Assembly (NCBI RefSeq): GCF_902153245.2
Contig: NZ_CABFWF030000010.1
Location: 394,744-436,898 of the forward strand
Direction: 5' to 3'
DNA length: 42,155 bases
Origin: Pseudorhizobium endolithicum
Lineage (GTDB): Bacteria > Pseudomonadota > Alphaproteobacteria > Rhizobiales > Rhizobiaceae
Shown here: positions 30,317 through 37,557 of the stretch, in pieces
Numbering within the stretch: the stretch's first letter is position 1
Layout: every line of letters begins with the position of its first letter
The notes under the pieces: model-generated
Databases searched by the model: none
What the model saw: only the letters and a program-made list of their open reading frames with translations
What the model was told of the DNA's origin: nothing
Program-made: the position numbers and the translations under genes

Positions 30317-30628
30317 ATGTTATTCAAGGACATGAAGGAAAATCAAGGGCTTAAGTCTTCCTCTGCTACAGCAAACTGCTACAGCGAAGGCAAAGACGAC
30401 GTGACATCTTATCCTTGGTTAGCCCTGAGAGGCCGCACCTACTACCTCCGCGCTCCTGTACCTGCTGACATTGTTGGGTCGTTCGGACGCCGAGAAATCT
30501 GGAGGTCCCTGAGCCCGAGAAAAAGTTTCGAGGCGGCCCAATGTACCTATGAGAGGCGAAGGGGGGTACTGCGGGCCCGCGCGAAGCGGGCCCCGTTTCC
30601 GAACTTTCTCTCAGCACCGGAGATGTGA
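30317..30628 (+). pseudogene. Truncated site-specific integrase, N-terminal part only
   Basis: An open frame starts 10 bases behind tRNA-Leu (ATG 30317, or 30332 after CAAGGAC). Residues from about 30 on (YPWLALRGRTYYLRAPVPAD, then GRREIWRSLSPRKSFEAAQ) match the N-terminal DUF6538-like domain of tyrosine recombinases of genomic islands. After about 85 residues the likeness stops, and the frame runs into the hairpin that lies behind hsp20. The SAM-like and catalytic domains (about 300 more residues) are absent. It therefore cannot recombine DNA and marks the left end of a decayed island. Confidence 0.75.
30573..30593 (-). terminator. Hairpin at the 3' end of hsp20
   Basis: GGGCCCGC (30573-30580) pairs perfectly with GCGGGCCC (30586-30593) over five bases. 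It lies about 40 bases behind the hsp20 stop on the minus strand and within the tail of the integrase stub. T-tract absent on the minus side; on the plus side it is followed by CGTTTCC. Confidence 0.5.
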
Positions 30629-30633
30629 ACCAG

Positions 30634-31104
30634 TTAGGCCACGTGTTTATCGGCTTCGATCTGCAACGGCGGGGCTGTCTCCGAGGTAGCTCCAATCTGG
30701 ATCCGCCGGGGTTTCATCGCCTCCGGGATCTCCTGCTTCAAGACAATTCGCAGGAGCCCATCGGAAAGAGTTGCCGTCTCGACGTGAACGTGGTCAGCCA
30801 ATTCAAAGCGGCGCTCGAACGACTGCCCGCCGATGCCCCGGTGGAGGTACTCTCCCTCCTTCTTCTCTGCTTTGCCGCCCTTGACGATCAGGACGTTGCG
30901 CTCCTGAGTGACGTCGAGGTCGCTTTGAGCGAAGCCCGCAACTGCCATGGTGATCTCATACTGGTTGTCACCAAGTTTGAGGATGTCATAAGGTGGCCAG
31001 AGATCAACCGCCTGAAGGCGTTGCGCGTTGTTGAGGAGATTGAAGACACGGTCGAAGCCAATGCTGGACCGAAACAGGGGTGCGAAATCAAGTTCCGTTC
31101 TCAT
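30634..31104 (-). CDS. Small heat shock protein of the Hsp20/IbpA family
   Basis: ATP-independent holdase that binds unfolding proteins. 156 residues from ATG 31104, eight bases after GGAGG (ATG 31110 is too close to the Shine-Dalgarno). N-terminal arm RTELDFAPLFRSSIGFDRVF, alpha-crystallin domain at about 38-135 (YDILKLGDNQYEITMAVAGF, YLHRGIGGQSFERRFELAD, LSDGLLRIVLKQEIPE) and a short C-terminal extension. Close to IbpA-type rhizobial class A proteins. It has its own RpoH promoter and a ROSE-type thermometer in the leader. It is the best preserved cargo of the tRNA-Leu island. Confidence 0.95.
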   Translation of the reverse strand: MRTELDFAPLFRSSIGFDRVFNLLNNAQRLQAVDLWPPYDILKLGDNQYEITMAVAGFAQSDLDVTQERNVLIVKGGKAEKKEGEYLHRGIGGQSFERRFELADHVHVETATLSDGLLRIVLKQEIPEAMKPRRIQIGATSETAPPLQIEADKHVA

Positions 31105-31190
31105 TACCATATCCTCCGTAAAGCAACATGGATTGGAGACGCCACCGAAACCTGCGTCTCCGGCTTATCGGCCCCTATAAGGCTGCCGAT
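31105..31190 (-). promoter_or_regulatory. ROSE-type RNA thermometer in the hsp20 leader
   Basis: The minus-strand leader folds into three hairpins. Hairpin 1 pairs ATCGGC with GCCGAT (31185-31190 with 31167-31172). Hairpin 2 pairs GGAGACGC with GCGTCTCC (31154-31161 with 31135-31142, 8 bp). Hairpin 3 spans 31107-31131 and traps the Shine-Dalgarno GGAGGA (31112-31117) against GTTGCTT, leaving one unpaired G (position 31124) inside the stem, bracketed by CCAT/ATGG. The UUGCU segment with a bulged G opposite the ribosome binding site is the hallmark of ROSE elements, which melt at heat shock and free the start. Known family feature, position seen in sequence; activity inferred. Confidence 0.85.
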
Positions 31191-31197
31191 GCGATTA

Positions 31198-31226
31198 ATC
31201 TGGTTGGCAGAAATTGGCTGTTCAAG
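31198..31226 (-). promoter_or_regulatory. RpoH-type heat-shock promoter of hsp20
   Basis: CTTGAA (31221-31226 on plus as TTCAAG) and CCAGAT (31198-31203) are separated by exactly 17 bases on the minus strand. Transcription would start near 31191, right at the first hairpin of the thermometer, giving a leader of about 87 bases. Control would thus be double: sigma-32 for transcription and ROSE for translation. Confidence 0.75.
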
Positions 31227-31410
31227 ATCCTTCGATCAGGATTTTACTCCCTCGCGATCACGCACCGGAATGGTCCTCTTTGACAACGATCGCGCGGCTG
31301 GCCGCAACAGGTCGCACGACTTGAACGAGAAGGTGCGACGAACCACATGATCGATCGGCGTTGACGCAGCGCCTTCCTTGTTGATCACCAACAGAGTCAG
31401 TGAGGTAGAA

Positions 31411-31713
31411 ATGATCTCGAAGCTTTTCGATCGTCCTGTCTATCTGAAAGAACGCAAAGATCTCGTTCGCGAGATTGTTGCAGTCGAGGAGGCCATCGAC
31501 TTTCTGGAGGACTGGCCGGAACGGGAGCGTGATCTTGTTCATGAGGCGGCACTAAAGACCTGCTACATGGCGCATGACGGTCTAAAACCTCTTAGGGCAG
31601 CTCGCGATGCGATCCGCGCTTTTGCGAAGAAAAAGGGCATTCTCGCTAAGGCACCAGCCGTACAGCCATGGATGATCAAGTCCGTTGGCGGCAGCGTCAG
31701 GGCAGCACTCTGA
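31411..31713 (+). CDS. DUF982-like small protein
   Basis: 100 residues from ATG 31411. The pattern of a short N-terminal PVYL motif, REIVAVEEAIDFLEDWP in the middle and a C-terminal ALKTCYMAHDGLKPLRAARD region followed by FAKKKGIL resembles DUF982, a family of small soluble proteins almost limited to Rhizobiales and often found on plasmids and islands. No function is known. It is divergent from hsp20 and separated from it by the thermometer and promoter region. Codon use is less GC-biased than in the core genes. Family assignment is from memory of the pattern. Confidence 0.65.
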   Translation: MISKLFDRPVYLKERKDLVREIVAVEEAIDFLEDWPERERDLVHEAALKTCYMAHDGLKPLRAARDAIRAFAKKKGILAKAPAVQPWMIKSVGGSVRAAL

Positions 31714-32135
31714 GGCCCTTGTTGAGGCTCCCATTGTTGGCAAACCTAGTCCTCTGAGACGGCTTATCGAAGCCATCGGTGGAGCTTAGGAGAACCGATC
31801 GCGGAAGGCGTCCTCACGGTAGCTCGAAGCGCCTTCCAGCATTCCTCCCCGTGACGGCTCTCCAATACCATTCAATGCGTGATTGAAAACACGTTCAGAT
31901 GAACGTTGCGGCTAACGGCGCTCCACTTTGGACCGCCTCTTGCGTTACAAGATCAAGCAATCAGCTCACGTCAAGATCGTCTGGATAGAAGCAGGTTATT
32001 TGGCGGCGAGAATCGGCTTTGCCTCCGACACTGCCGCCTTGCAGGACGTTAACTTGGCACGCGTTACCTGTCCTCTGTCCAGAAATGATCAAATTGCCGT
32101 GGCAGATGGTTCGTCCACAACTTGAGGAGATCATC
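31714..32135. other. Gene-free stretch inside the island remnant
   Basis: No ORF with family character on either strand; a 65-codon frame at 31928-32125 is open but unconvincing. Less GC-rich than the core chromosome. A 16-base inverted repeat, ACGTTC-agat-GAACGT at 31891-31906, could be an operator or a small hairpin. The last bases carry GAGGAGA, the ribosome binding site of the next small gene. Confidence 0.4.
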
Positions 32136-32294
32136 ATGGCTGGAAAGCTGATCTGGGGCATTCTCGGGGGTGTCATTTTAGGCGCTGCATTCGGATATGC
32201 CGGAGGGAACACGCCGATAGGTATTGCCATCTGCATTGCCGCTGGTGCGATCACAGCGGGTCTATGGCACTACTTGGAAACACGCCGCACCTAA
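32136..32294 (+). CDS. Small two-helix membrane protein
   Basis: 52 residues from ATG 32136, preceded by GAGGAGA at good spacing, which sets the start inside a longer open frame. Two hydrophobic, Gly-rich stretches (LIWGILGGVILGAAFGYAG and IGIAICIAAGAITAGLW) are joined by a short loop and followed by a basic end. It looks like a small inner-membrane protein with no assignable family. It lies between the DUF982-like gene and the frameshifted membrane gene in the island remnant. Confidence 0.65.
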   Translation: MAGKLIWGILGGVILGAAFGYAGGNTPIGIAICIAAGAITAGLWHYLETRRT

Positions 32295-32320
32295 CCAGAG
32301 AGCAGACAGCAGACCTAAAG

Positions 32321-32571
32321 ATGATCATCAAGGTCACTCAGTTCCTTGCCTTCTGACCACGGCTCTCGCGATCGTTCCATCGGCAGCTCACATGGCCGCT
32401 CTGCGGAACAAGATCGGGATGTCTCAAGCCGAATACTTCATCGCGCAAGGCATCTATTCCGGCTGCTCACTTCTCGGCCTGCTGTGGCTCCTCGCACTAC
32501 TCGCCAACGCAGCACCGGCGTCGTTCCTCTTAAGTTTGCTAGAGGGAGGTGCTACAGAGCGAGACAGATAA
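32321..32571 (+). pseudogene. Frameshifted small membrane protein gene
   Basis: ATG 32321 reads MIIKVTQFLAF and stops at 32354-32356. In the neighbouring frame the message continues at once as LLTTALAIVPSAAHMAALRN, then KIGMSQAEYFIAQGIYSG and a second hydrophobic stretch LLGLLWLLALLANAA. Joining the two frames around 32347-32353 with one added base gives a continuous small multi-helix membrane protein, so the gene appears to have lost one base. The C-terminus after about residue 75 also drifts into non-membrane sequence. I recall similar small membrane proteins in rhizobia without known function. Confidence 0.6.
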
Positions 32572-32618
32572 GGAAGCTTAACCGATTGATTTATTCGGAT
32601 CATCGAGAACCTTAGGCG

Positions 32619-32634
32619 CCGGCACGGAGCATCA
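32619..32634 (+). repeat. Candidate degenerate attR of the tRNA-Leu island
   Basis: CCGGCACGGAGCATCA matches the tRNA-Leu 3' end (30292-30307) in 14 of 16 bases, same orientation, 2.3 kb away. It lies just where core sequence resumes before dsbB. The two mismatches and lack of similarity further upstream fit an old, decaying repeat; chance similarity in a GC-rich genome is possible. Confidence 0.45.
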
Positions 32635-32775
32635 CCTGCCGGGTCCTCCACATCCGGAAACCGTTTCACGAAGATGGGGCGCGGATAACATGCGCCGACA
32701 CGGGAGAATTGCGCCGTCACGCCTGATGTTCTAGAGAGCGTCGACGCTGATTGGCTTCCGGCCCCGGAGACGTGC

Positions 32776-33297
32776 ATGGCATCCGAACAACGCTCCCCTG
32801 CCCTTCCACATGGTGTGATCGCTGCTTCCGCGGTGACCCTGGGCATGGTAGCCACCGTGGGCGGCGCGCTCGCCTTCGAACATATCGGGGGCTACATCCC
32901 CTGCGCACTCTGCCTTCTGCAGCGCGATCCCTACTACTACGGTATCCCCGTCGGCATCGCCGCTATTCTGGCGAGCATGTTTCGCCTGCCCGCCTGGGTG
33001 AGCCGCAGTCTGCTCGTGCTCGTCGGCATCATGATGCTGGTCGGCGCGGGAATGGGTGTCTATCACGCAGGCGTTGAATGGGGCTTCTGGGAAGGCCCGG
33101 CAACCTGTGCCACGAGTTCACCAGGCATAACCACCAATGCCGGCAGCCTCCTGGACGACCTCAATGCCTTCCATGGCCCTTCGTGCACGCAGGCTTCCCT
33201 GCGGGTGCTCGGCCTATCGTTTGCGGGCTGGAACGTGATCGCGAGCATCATTCTGGCCGCCCTCGCCTTCCTCGGCGCGACGAGAAAAGCGGCCTGA
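32776..33297 (+). CDS. dsbB: Disulfide bond formation protein B
   Basis: Inner-membrane quinone reductase that re-oxidises DsbA. 173 residues with four membrane helices and the two functional Cys pairs: Cys43-Cys46 in IPCALCLLQR at the first periplasmic loop, and Cys111 and Cys137 in the second loop. The longer spacing of the second pair is common in alphaproteobacteria. GGAGA precedes the ATG by a few bases. Convergent with the HNH gene six bases downstream. Confidence 0.93.
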   Translation: MASEQRSPALPHGVIAASAVTLGMVATVGGALAFEHIGGYIPCALCLLQRDPYYYGIPVGIAAILASMFRLPAWVSRSLLVLVGIMMLVGAGMGVYHAGVEWGFWEGPATCATSSPGITTNAGSLLDDLNAFHGPSCTQASLRVLGLSFAGWNVIASIILAALAFLGATRKAA

Positions 33298-33303
33298 ACG
33301 GCC

Positions 33304-33861
33304 TCAGGGCTGCAGTTCGGTATCCCAGTAGAGATAGTCCATCCAGCTTTCATGCAGGTAGTTCGGCGGGAAGAGCCGGCCGTTGTTGTGGAGATCCTGC
33401 ACCGTGGGCGGATAGGGCCTTTGGCTGGGAAACATCCCCGCCTGTTTCGGCAGCTTGCTGCCCTTGCGCAGGTTGCAGGGAGAGCAGGCCGCTACGACGT
33501 TCTCCCAGGTCGTCTGGCCGCCATGCGCCCGCGGGATCACATGATCGAATGTCAGTTCGTCTCGGGAGCCGCAATACTGGCACTCAAACCGGTCCCGCAG
33601 GAAGACATTGAACCGGGTGAAAGCCGGATGACGGGTCGGCTGCACATAGGTCTTGAGACTGACGACGCTCGGCAGACGCATGGAGAAGCTGGGCGAGGAG
33701 ACCGAGTGCTCGTATTCGGCGATGATGTTGACCCGGTCGAGGAATACCGCCTTGATCGCGTCCTGCCAGGACCACAGCGACAAGGGATAATAGCTCAGCG
33801 GCCTGTAGTCGGCATTCAGCACGAGCGCCGGCAAGGCCTGGGGAGAGACTGCAATCGTCAA
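33304..33861 (-). CDS. HNH endonuclease family protein
   Basis: 185 residues from a TTG start at 33861, supported by GGAG five bases upstream. Zinc and active-site residues of the HNH fold are visible: Cys94-x2-Cys97, the Asp106-His107 of LTFDHVIPRAHGG, Cys126-x2-Cys129 and Asn130. The N-terminal ALVLNADYRPLSYYPLSLWS is typical of the solitary HNH proteins common in alphaproteobacteria and cyanobacteria. Role unknown: stand-alone, no restriction or phage neighbours. Confidence 0.92.
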   Translation of the reverse strand: MTIAVSPQALPALVLNADYRPLSYYPLSLWSWQDAIKAVFLDRVNIIAEYEHSVSSPSFSMRLPSVVSLKTYVQPTRHPAFTRFNVFLRDRFECQYCGSRDELTFDHVIPRAHGGQTTWENVVAACSPCNLRKGSKLPKQAGMFPSQRPYPPTVQDLHNNGRLFPPNYLHESWMDYLYWDTELQP

Positions 33862-33951
33862 GGGTACTCCTTACCGATTCGGCATCTGCAGAATTATATT
33901 ACGTCCGTTGCCACAGAATTGTGAAGCAGAAATAACAATGAGGAACGGAGT

Positions 33952-34596
33952 TTAAACTACAACTGGGGCAACATCTTTGCGAAGGCGAGCGGAATAATAG
34001 GCCCAAAGAAGACGCGCCGCGACCGATCGCCAGGGGCGCCACGCGGCTGCGACCTCCGAAAGCTCCCGCGCCGATGGCCTTTCCGGCAGACCAAAGGCAG
34101 CGGCGGCGGCAGCCTGCAAGGCGACGTCCCCTGCCGGGAAAACGTCCGCGTGGCCGCCGCAAAACATCAGATAGACTTCCGCCGTCCATGGCCCGATCCC
34201 GGGAAGCGCCGTCAGTTGCGCCATCGCGGCCTCGGGCTCGGCCTGCGCCAGGCCGTGAAGGTCGACATCGCCATCGGCCACAAGCCTCGCGAGGTTGTGA
34301 AGCGTGGCGGCCTTGGCGCGCGACAGGCCGAAGGTGGCGATGCGGTCGGGGTCATGGAGGAGATAGCCCTCCGCCGTGGCGGGGCCTGCCGCACAAATGC
34401 GATTCCAGATCGCGGCAGCGCTTGCCTTGGAGATCATCTGCGACACGACGATGAAGGCAAGGCCGGCAAACCCCGGCTCCATGAGCCGCAAGGGGACGGG
34501 TCCCGCGACCGCGATCACGGGCACGAGCCGGGGGTCCGCCGCTGCGAGCATCGTGAGGCCAGCTCCTACATCCTCGGCGTCTCGGATGATCCGCAT
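33952..34596 (-). CDS. DNA-3-methyladenine glycosylase II (AlkA family)
   Basis: Removes alkylated bases in base excision repair. 214 residues from ATG 34596, with GGGAGAA upstream; the frame is open to 34644 but the extension has no family character. The HhH-GPD fold shows the helix-hairpin-helix LPGIGPWTAE (131-140) and the catalytic Asp157 in VFPAGDVALQ. QMISKASAAAIWNRI matches the substrate pocket helix. The protein lacks the large AlkA N-terminal domain, as in short family members. Divergent from gluQ, 46 bases between starts. Confidence 0.9.
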   Translation of the reverse strand: MRIIRDAEDVGAGLTMLAAADPRLVPVIAVAGPVPLRLMEPGFAGLAFIVVSQMISKASAAAIWNRICAAGPATAEGYLLHDPDRIATFGLSRAKAATLHNLARLVADGDVDLHGLAQAEPEAAMAQLTALPGIGPWTAEVYLMFCGGHADVFPAGDVALQAAAAAAFGLPERPSARELSEVAAAWRPWRSVAARLLWAYYSARLRKDVAPVVV

Positions 34597-34642
34597 GTCT
34601 TCTCCCTGTGGCCGGATGTGAATTTTCGTGCCAGAAGAAACC

Positions 34643-35524
34643 ATGCCTGCGACACCCGGTCAAAGACCCGTCTTCCGTTTCGCTCCAAGTCCCAATGGCC
34701 TCCTGCACCTTGGCCATGCGCTATCCGCCGTCCTGAATCACGACATGGCGCAGGCAAGCGGCGGACGATTCCTCCTGCGCATCGAGGACATCGACGGCGC
34801 CCGCTGCACCCCGAAATACGAAGCGGCGATCTATCGAGATCTCGCATGGTTGGGGCTGCGATGGGAGGAACCCGTCCGGCGCCAGTCGCAGCATTTCGCC
34901 GATTACGCTGCGGCGCTGGAGCGGCTGAAGGAAATGGACCTCGTCTATCCCGCCTTCATGACGCGCGGCGAAGTGAAATCGATCGTCGCCGCCCATGGGG
35001 CGCAAGGGCGATACTGGCCCCGCGACCCGGACGGCTCGCCGCACTATCCCGGCGAAGACCGCGAAAGAAGCCCGGCGGAGCGCCGGCGCCTGCTGGCGGA
35101 CGGAGTCCGGCACGCGTGGCGCCTCGACATGGCCAGGGCGCTGACCCTCGTCGGGAAGCCTCTGAACTGGCAGGAGACCGGCGGAGCCGACGCGAAAACC
35201 GAAAGGGCTGATCCATCCGCCTGGGGCGATGTCGTCCTGTCGCGTTCGGATGCCCCGTCCAGCTATCACCTGTCGGTCGTGGTGGATGATGCGCTGCAGG
35301 GCATCACCCACGTCGTACGCGGCCTGGACCTCTTCCATGCGACCTCCGTCCACCGGCTGTTGCAGGAACTGCTCGGCCTGCCGGAACCAATCTACCACCA
35401 CCACCGGCTGGTCCTGGGCGTTGACGGTCGGAAGCTCTCCAAGAGCGAGCGCTCGACCGGGCTCGCGTCACTCCGGGAGGCCGGCGTCTCAACTGCCGAG
35501 ATTCGCCGACGGATCGGGCTCTGA
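34643..35524 (+). CDS. gluQ: Glutamyl-Q tRNA(Asp) synthetase
   Basis: Attaches glutamate to the queuosine base of tRNA(Asp); a truncated glutamyl-tRNA synthetase without anticodon domain. 293 residues from ATG 34643 (GTG 34628 also in frame). HIGH-like motif LLHLGHALS at 21-29, KMSKS-like motif KLSKS at 264-268. GRFLLRIEDID and ITHVVRGLDLFHAT are conserved synthetase parts. Its 3' end overlaps the convergent YihY gene by 36 bases. Confidence 0.93.
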   Translation: MPATPGQRPVFRFAPSPNGLLHLGHALSAVLNHDMAQASGGRFLLRIEDIDGARCTPKYEAAIYRDLAWLGLRWEEPVRRQSQHFADYAAALERLKEMDLVYPAFMTRGEVKSIVAAHGAQGRYWPRDPDGSPHYPGEDRERSPAERRRLLADGVRHAWRLDMARALTLVGKPLNWQETGGADAKTERADPSAWGDVVLSRSDAPSSYHLSVVVDDALQGITHVVRGLDLFHATSVHRLLQELLGLPEPIYHHHRLVLGVDGRKLSKSERSTGLASLREAGVSTAEIRRRIGL

Positions 35525-36454
35525 GGCATCCTTGATGCGGCTCTCTCTGTTGTTGCGCCTGCGGCGCGCATGCACGACAACGGAATAGACGCGGTACTTC
35601 ATCAGCGCGGCATTGATCTCTGCGCCCAGCATGAAGATCACGCCGACCATGTACAGGAAGACGAGCACGATCATCACCGAAGCGAGCCCCGCATAGGTGG
35701 CTGCATAGTTCGCAAAGGTGGCGAGGTAGGAGGCGAAGATCAACGCACCGATGGTCCAGAAAACCAGGGTGACCACGACTCCCGGCAACACGTCGATGAT
35801 GCGCCGCTGCCCGTCCGGCAGCCATTTGTGGGACAGGATGAGGCCGATCATCAGCACGATGACGGTGCCGTACACGCCCCAGTCGGAGGCCGCCCGCAAC
35901 ACGTCCTCCAGCCACGGAAAGAACCGCTCCGCATAGTGCAGGGCGACGGGGACGGCGACCAGCAGAATGCTGATGAACGCGAAGATGATTGCCGCCGCCA
36001 GCATATAGCCGAGGCTCGCCAGCCTCGTGACATACCAGGAGCGTGTCTCGGTGACGCGATAGGCACGGTTCAGCGATACGCGCAAAGCCTCCACGCCATT
36101 GGAGGCGAAATAGGCCGCCGCGAGCACCGAGACGGTCAGCAGGCCGCCGCGCGGAATGGTCAGCACCTGGCGGATCTCCGCCGCGAGCGGTTCGGCGATA
36201 TCCTCGGGCCAGGTATCGAACAGCAGATGCACCGCCGTCTCCGAAAACGTGTCTGCTCCCAGGAGACCGGCGAGAGCCGTCCCGAAGATCAGGAACGGAA
36301 AGAGGGCGAGCAGGCCGGATAGGGCGACATGGCTCGCCATCGCCCACCCGTCGTCCTCATTGAAGTGACAGTAGGCGTCATAGGCAACCTTGTAGGCGAG
36401 CCCCAGCCCGCGGATCCTGCTCTTCTTCTCGGCCAAAACCGGCTCCGTTGTCAC
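35489..36454 (-). CDS. YihY/BrkB family inner-membrane protein
   Basis: 321 residues with the family's six membrane helices: HVALSGLLALFPFLIFGTAL after a cytoplasmic N-terminus, the GLLTVSVLAAAYFASNGVEAL stretch, and the GAEINAAL motif near the C-terminus. The last 30 residues are very basic and polar (ARRRRNNRESRIKD). Often called ribonuclease BN, but that name was given in error; it is a membrane protein of unknown transport role. GTG start at 36454 with GGAGG only two bases before it, so the start is uncertain. Confidence 0.88.
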   Translation of the reverse strand: MTTEPVLAEKKSRIRGLGLAYKVAYDAYCHFNEDDGWAMASHVALSGLLALFPFLIFGTALAGLLGADTFSETAVHLLFDTWPEDIAEPLAAEIRQVLTIPRGGLLTVSVLAAAYFASNGVEALRVSLNRAYRVTETRSWYVTRLASLGYMLAAAIIFAFISILLVAVPVALHYAERFFPWLEDVLRAASDWGVYGTVIVLMIGLILSHKWLPDGQRRIIDVLPGVVVTLVFWTIGALIFASYLATFANYAATYAGLASVMIVLVFLYMVGVIFMLGAEINAALMKYRVYSVVVHARRRRNNRESRIKDASEPDPSANLGS

Positions 36455-36501
36455 TGCCTCCGAAATATGGGATGCACGGGCACCTTGTACAGGACCCTTT
36501 C

Positions 36502-37335
36502 ATGCCGCACCCCCGAACCATCATCGTCACCGGCTGCTCCTCCGGCATCGGCGCCCATTGCGCCCGCGCGCTCAAGTCCGAAGGCTGGCGGGTCTTCGCG
36601 ACGGTACGAAAGACCGAAGACCTGGCCAGGCTGGAGGCCGAGGGGATCGAGACCCTGCTGATGGACTACACGAAGAGCGACACGATTGCCGCCCTGGTCG
36701 ATGCCGTCCGGACACGGACGGGAGGCAGGATCGATGCCCTCTTCAACAACGGCGCCTACGGCCAGCCCGGTGCGGTCGAGGACATCGCAACCGACGTGCT
36801 GCGCGAGCAGTTCGAGACCAATCTGTTCGGCTGGCATGAACTGACCCGCCAGGTCATCCCGCCCATGCGCGAGCAGGGCCATGGGCGGATCGTGAACTGC
36901 TCATCCATCCTCGGACTCCTTCCCTATCGCTATCGCGGCGCCTATACCGCCTCGAAATACGCGCTGGAGGGCCTGACGCTGACGCTGCGGATGGAACTGC
37001 AGGGGAGCGGCATCCATGTCAGCCTGATCGAGCCCGGCCCGATCGCATCGCGCTTCACCGCCAATGCGCTGGCGAAGATCGAGGAGCACATCGATCTGGA
37101 GAACTCGGCGCATGCCGAGGAATACAAGCGGCAGCTCGCCCGCCTCACCGGCCAGGGGCCGAGGAACCGGCACCGACTCGGCCCCGAAGCGGTCCACGAG
37201 GTGCTGCGGCATGCCTTGACCGCCTCCCGCCCAAAACCACATTATCTGGTCACGACACCTGCCAAGCAGGGAGCCCTGCTCAAGCGGCTCCTCCCGGCCG
37301 ATCTCTTCTACCGACTGATGCGCAGGCTGGACTGA
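36502..37335 (+). CDS. Short-chain dehydrogenase/reductase
   Basis: 277 residues from ATG 36502. Classical SDR: cofactor motif TGCSSGIG at 10-17, NNGAY at 82-86 (variant of NNAG), catalytic Ser134/Ser135, Tyr148 and Lys152 in YTASK. The basic residues after strand two (TVRKTED) favour NADPH. Substrate unknown. Divergent from the YihY gene and followed after 23 bases by the HIG1-type gene. The frame is open upstream to 36448 without family character. Confidence 0.9.
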   Translation: MPHPRTIIVTGCSSGIGAHCARALKSEGWRVFATVRKTEDLARLEAEGIETLLMDYTKSDTIAALVDAVRTRTGGRIDALFNNGAYGQPGAVEDIATDVLREQFETNLFGWHELTRQVIPPMREQGHGRIVNCSSILGLLPYRYRGAYTASKYALEGLTLTLRMELQGSGIHVSLIEPGPIASRFTANALAKIEEHIDLENSAHAEEYKRQLARLTGQGPRNRHRLGPEAVHEVLRHALTASRPKPHYLVTTPAKQGALLKRLLPADLFYRLMRRLD

Positions 37336-37358
37336 CAACGAAAAGGCCCAAGATCCAA

Positions 37359-37556
37359 ATGTCCACATTCACCACCATCCTCACCGTCATCGTGATGGGA
37401 CTTGTCGTCCTGGTCCTGATCCGAGGCCTGTTCAACATGATGAAGGGGACCGACGCCAACAAGTCGAACAAGCTGATGCAACTGCGGCTGATGCTCCAGG
37501 CGGTCGCCATCGTGCTCATCATGCTCACCCTCTGGATCACCGGCGGCGGCAGGTAA
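37359..37556 (+). CDS. Twin-transmembrane HIG1-domain protein
   Basis: 65 residues with two membrane helices (TILTVIVMGLVVLVLIRGLF and LMLQAVAIVLIMLTLWI) around a short polar loop GTDANKSNKLMQLR. The pattern of the second helix start (NKLMQLRLMLQ) is that of bacterial HIG1-domain proteins, relatives of respiratory supercomplex factors Rcf1/HIGD1. In Rhizobiales such a gene commonly lies before the PduO gene. Separated from that gene by a single base, so both are cotranslated. Confidence 0.85.
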   Translation: MSTFTTILTVIVMGLVVLVLIRGLFNMMKGTDANKSNKLMQLRLMLQAVAIVLIMLTLWITGGGR

Positions 37557-37557
37557 C

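Noticed and set aside
31928..32125. 65-codon plus-strand ORF in the island gap
   Set aside because: No good ribosome binding site, no domain and no clear coding bias; it overlaps the leader of the well-supported 52-residue gene.
34628..34642. GTG 34628 as start of gluQ
   Set aside because: In frame, but it adds five residues without family likeness; ATG 34643 is kept, with low certainty.
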